Below are positions 6,881 to 6,933 of a stretch of DNA of 6,933 bases, one piece after another; the stretch's first letter is position 1; every line of letters begins with the position of its first letter. The DNA is taken from positions 1 to 6,933 of the forward strand of contig RBKG01000039.1 in NCBI GenBank assembly GCA_003640335.1, read 5' to 3'. Made by a program: the position numbers and the translations under genes. Under the pieces are notes generated by a model that searched no databases, was not told the origin of the DNA, and saw only the letters and a list, made by a program, of their open reading frames with translations. This DNA is from Porphyromonas sp. (GTDB lineage Bacteria > Bacteroidota > Bacteroidia > Bacteroidales > Porphyromonadaceae).

Positions 6881-6933
6881 AGTCTGTACAAACTACGGCT
6901 GAAGTTTGTGCAGACTACACGTGTAGTTTGTAC
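6881..6933. repeat. Tandem palindromic repeat array, 22-base period, cut by the window end
   Basis: Copies of a 14-base near-palindromic core, consensus AGTYTGTRCARACT, start at 6881, 6903 and 6925, exactly 22 bases apart. Copy 1 is AGTCTGTACAAACT, copy 2 is AGTTTGTGCAGACT, and copy 3 begins AGTTTGTAC and is cut by the window edge. The 8-base linkers are ACGGCTGA and the self-complementary ACACGTGT. A linker-like CTCGGCGA (6873-6880) precedes copy 1. Copies 1 and 2 are also nearly perfect reverse complements of each other, so the pair can fold into a 14-base-pair hairpin with an 8-base loop. The array lies beyond the argS terminator in non-coding DNA. The 89 bases between terminator and array (6792-6880) contain nothing else I can support. 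Confidence 0.8.

Noticed and set aside
6881..6933. The possibility that the right-edge repeats are the start of a CRISPR array.
   Set aside because: Spacing between cores is only 8 bases and the linkers resemble one another. CRISPR spacers are typically about 30 bases and unrelated.

Overview
The window looks like ordinary chromosomal DNA from a member of the Bacteroidota. A Porphyromonas-like organism is my best guess, but the genus cannot be fixed from the sequence alone. The grounds are family-specific protein signatures (the GH13 enzyme, a long PriA-type protein and the ArgRS all read like Bacteroidales versions), the absence of Shine-Dalgarno motifs before most starts, an A-rich argS leader and a TAnnTTTG-type -7 box before argS. 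All genes lie on the + strand. Base composition looks moderate throughout, with no sign of an insertion sequence, prophage, RNA gene or CRISPR array.

Positions 2-4762 form one tight gene string. It starts with the 3' part of a GH13 alpha-amylase-family glycosidase whose beginning lies left of the window. Next is a PduO-type cob(I)alamin adenosyltransferase overlapping it by 1 base, then a family-1 uracil-DNA glycosylase (ung) after 3 bases, then a PriA-family primosomal protein after 4 bases. The spacing implies co-transcription and probably translational coupling. The mix of carbohydrate metabolism, B12 activation, base-excision repair and replication restart looks like a housekeeping operon of convenience, apart from the plausible ung-priA genome-maintenance pairing.

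The most notable item is the PriA-family protein. It is full length and uninterrupted, and it keeps the N-terminal DNA-binding region, all eight zinc-binding cysteines and the C-terminal family features. However, essentially every ATPase/helicase motif is eroded: Walker A, the DEEH box, and motifs Ia, III, V and VI. It reads as a helicase-dead PriA kept for a non-unwinding role, reminiscent of the actinobacterial PriA-like proteins that lack helicase motifs.

Positions 4763-4915 (153 bases) hold a Bacteroidota-style promoter candidate for argS, with no convincing terminator after priA. argS (4916-6718) encodes a complete arginyl-tRNA synthetase with codon choice suggesting good expression, and a strong intrinsic terminator follows it. 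The last ~50 bases begin a 22-base-period tandem array of 14-base palindromic cores that runs off the right edge. It is not a CRISPR array, and it is the second item worth pursuing.
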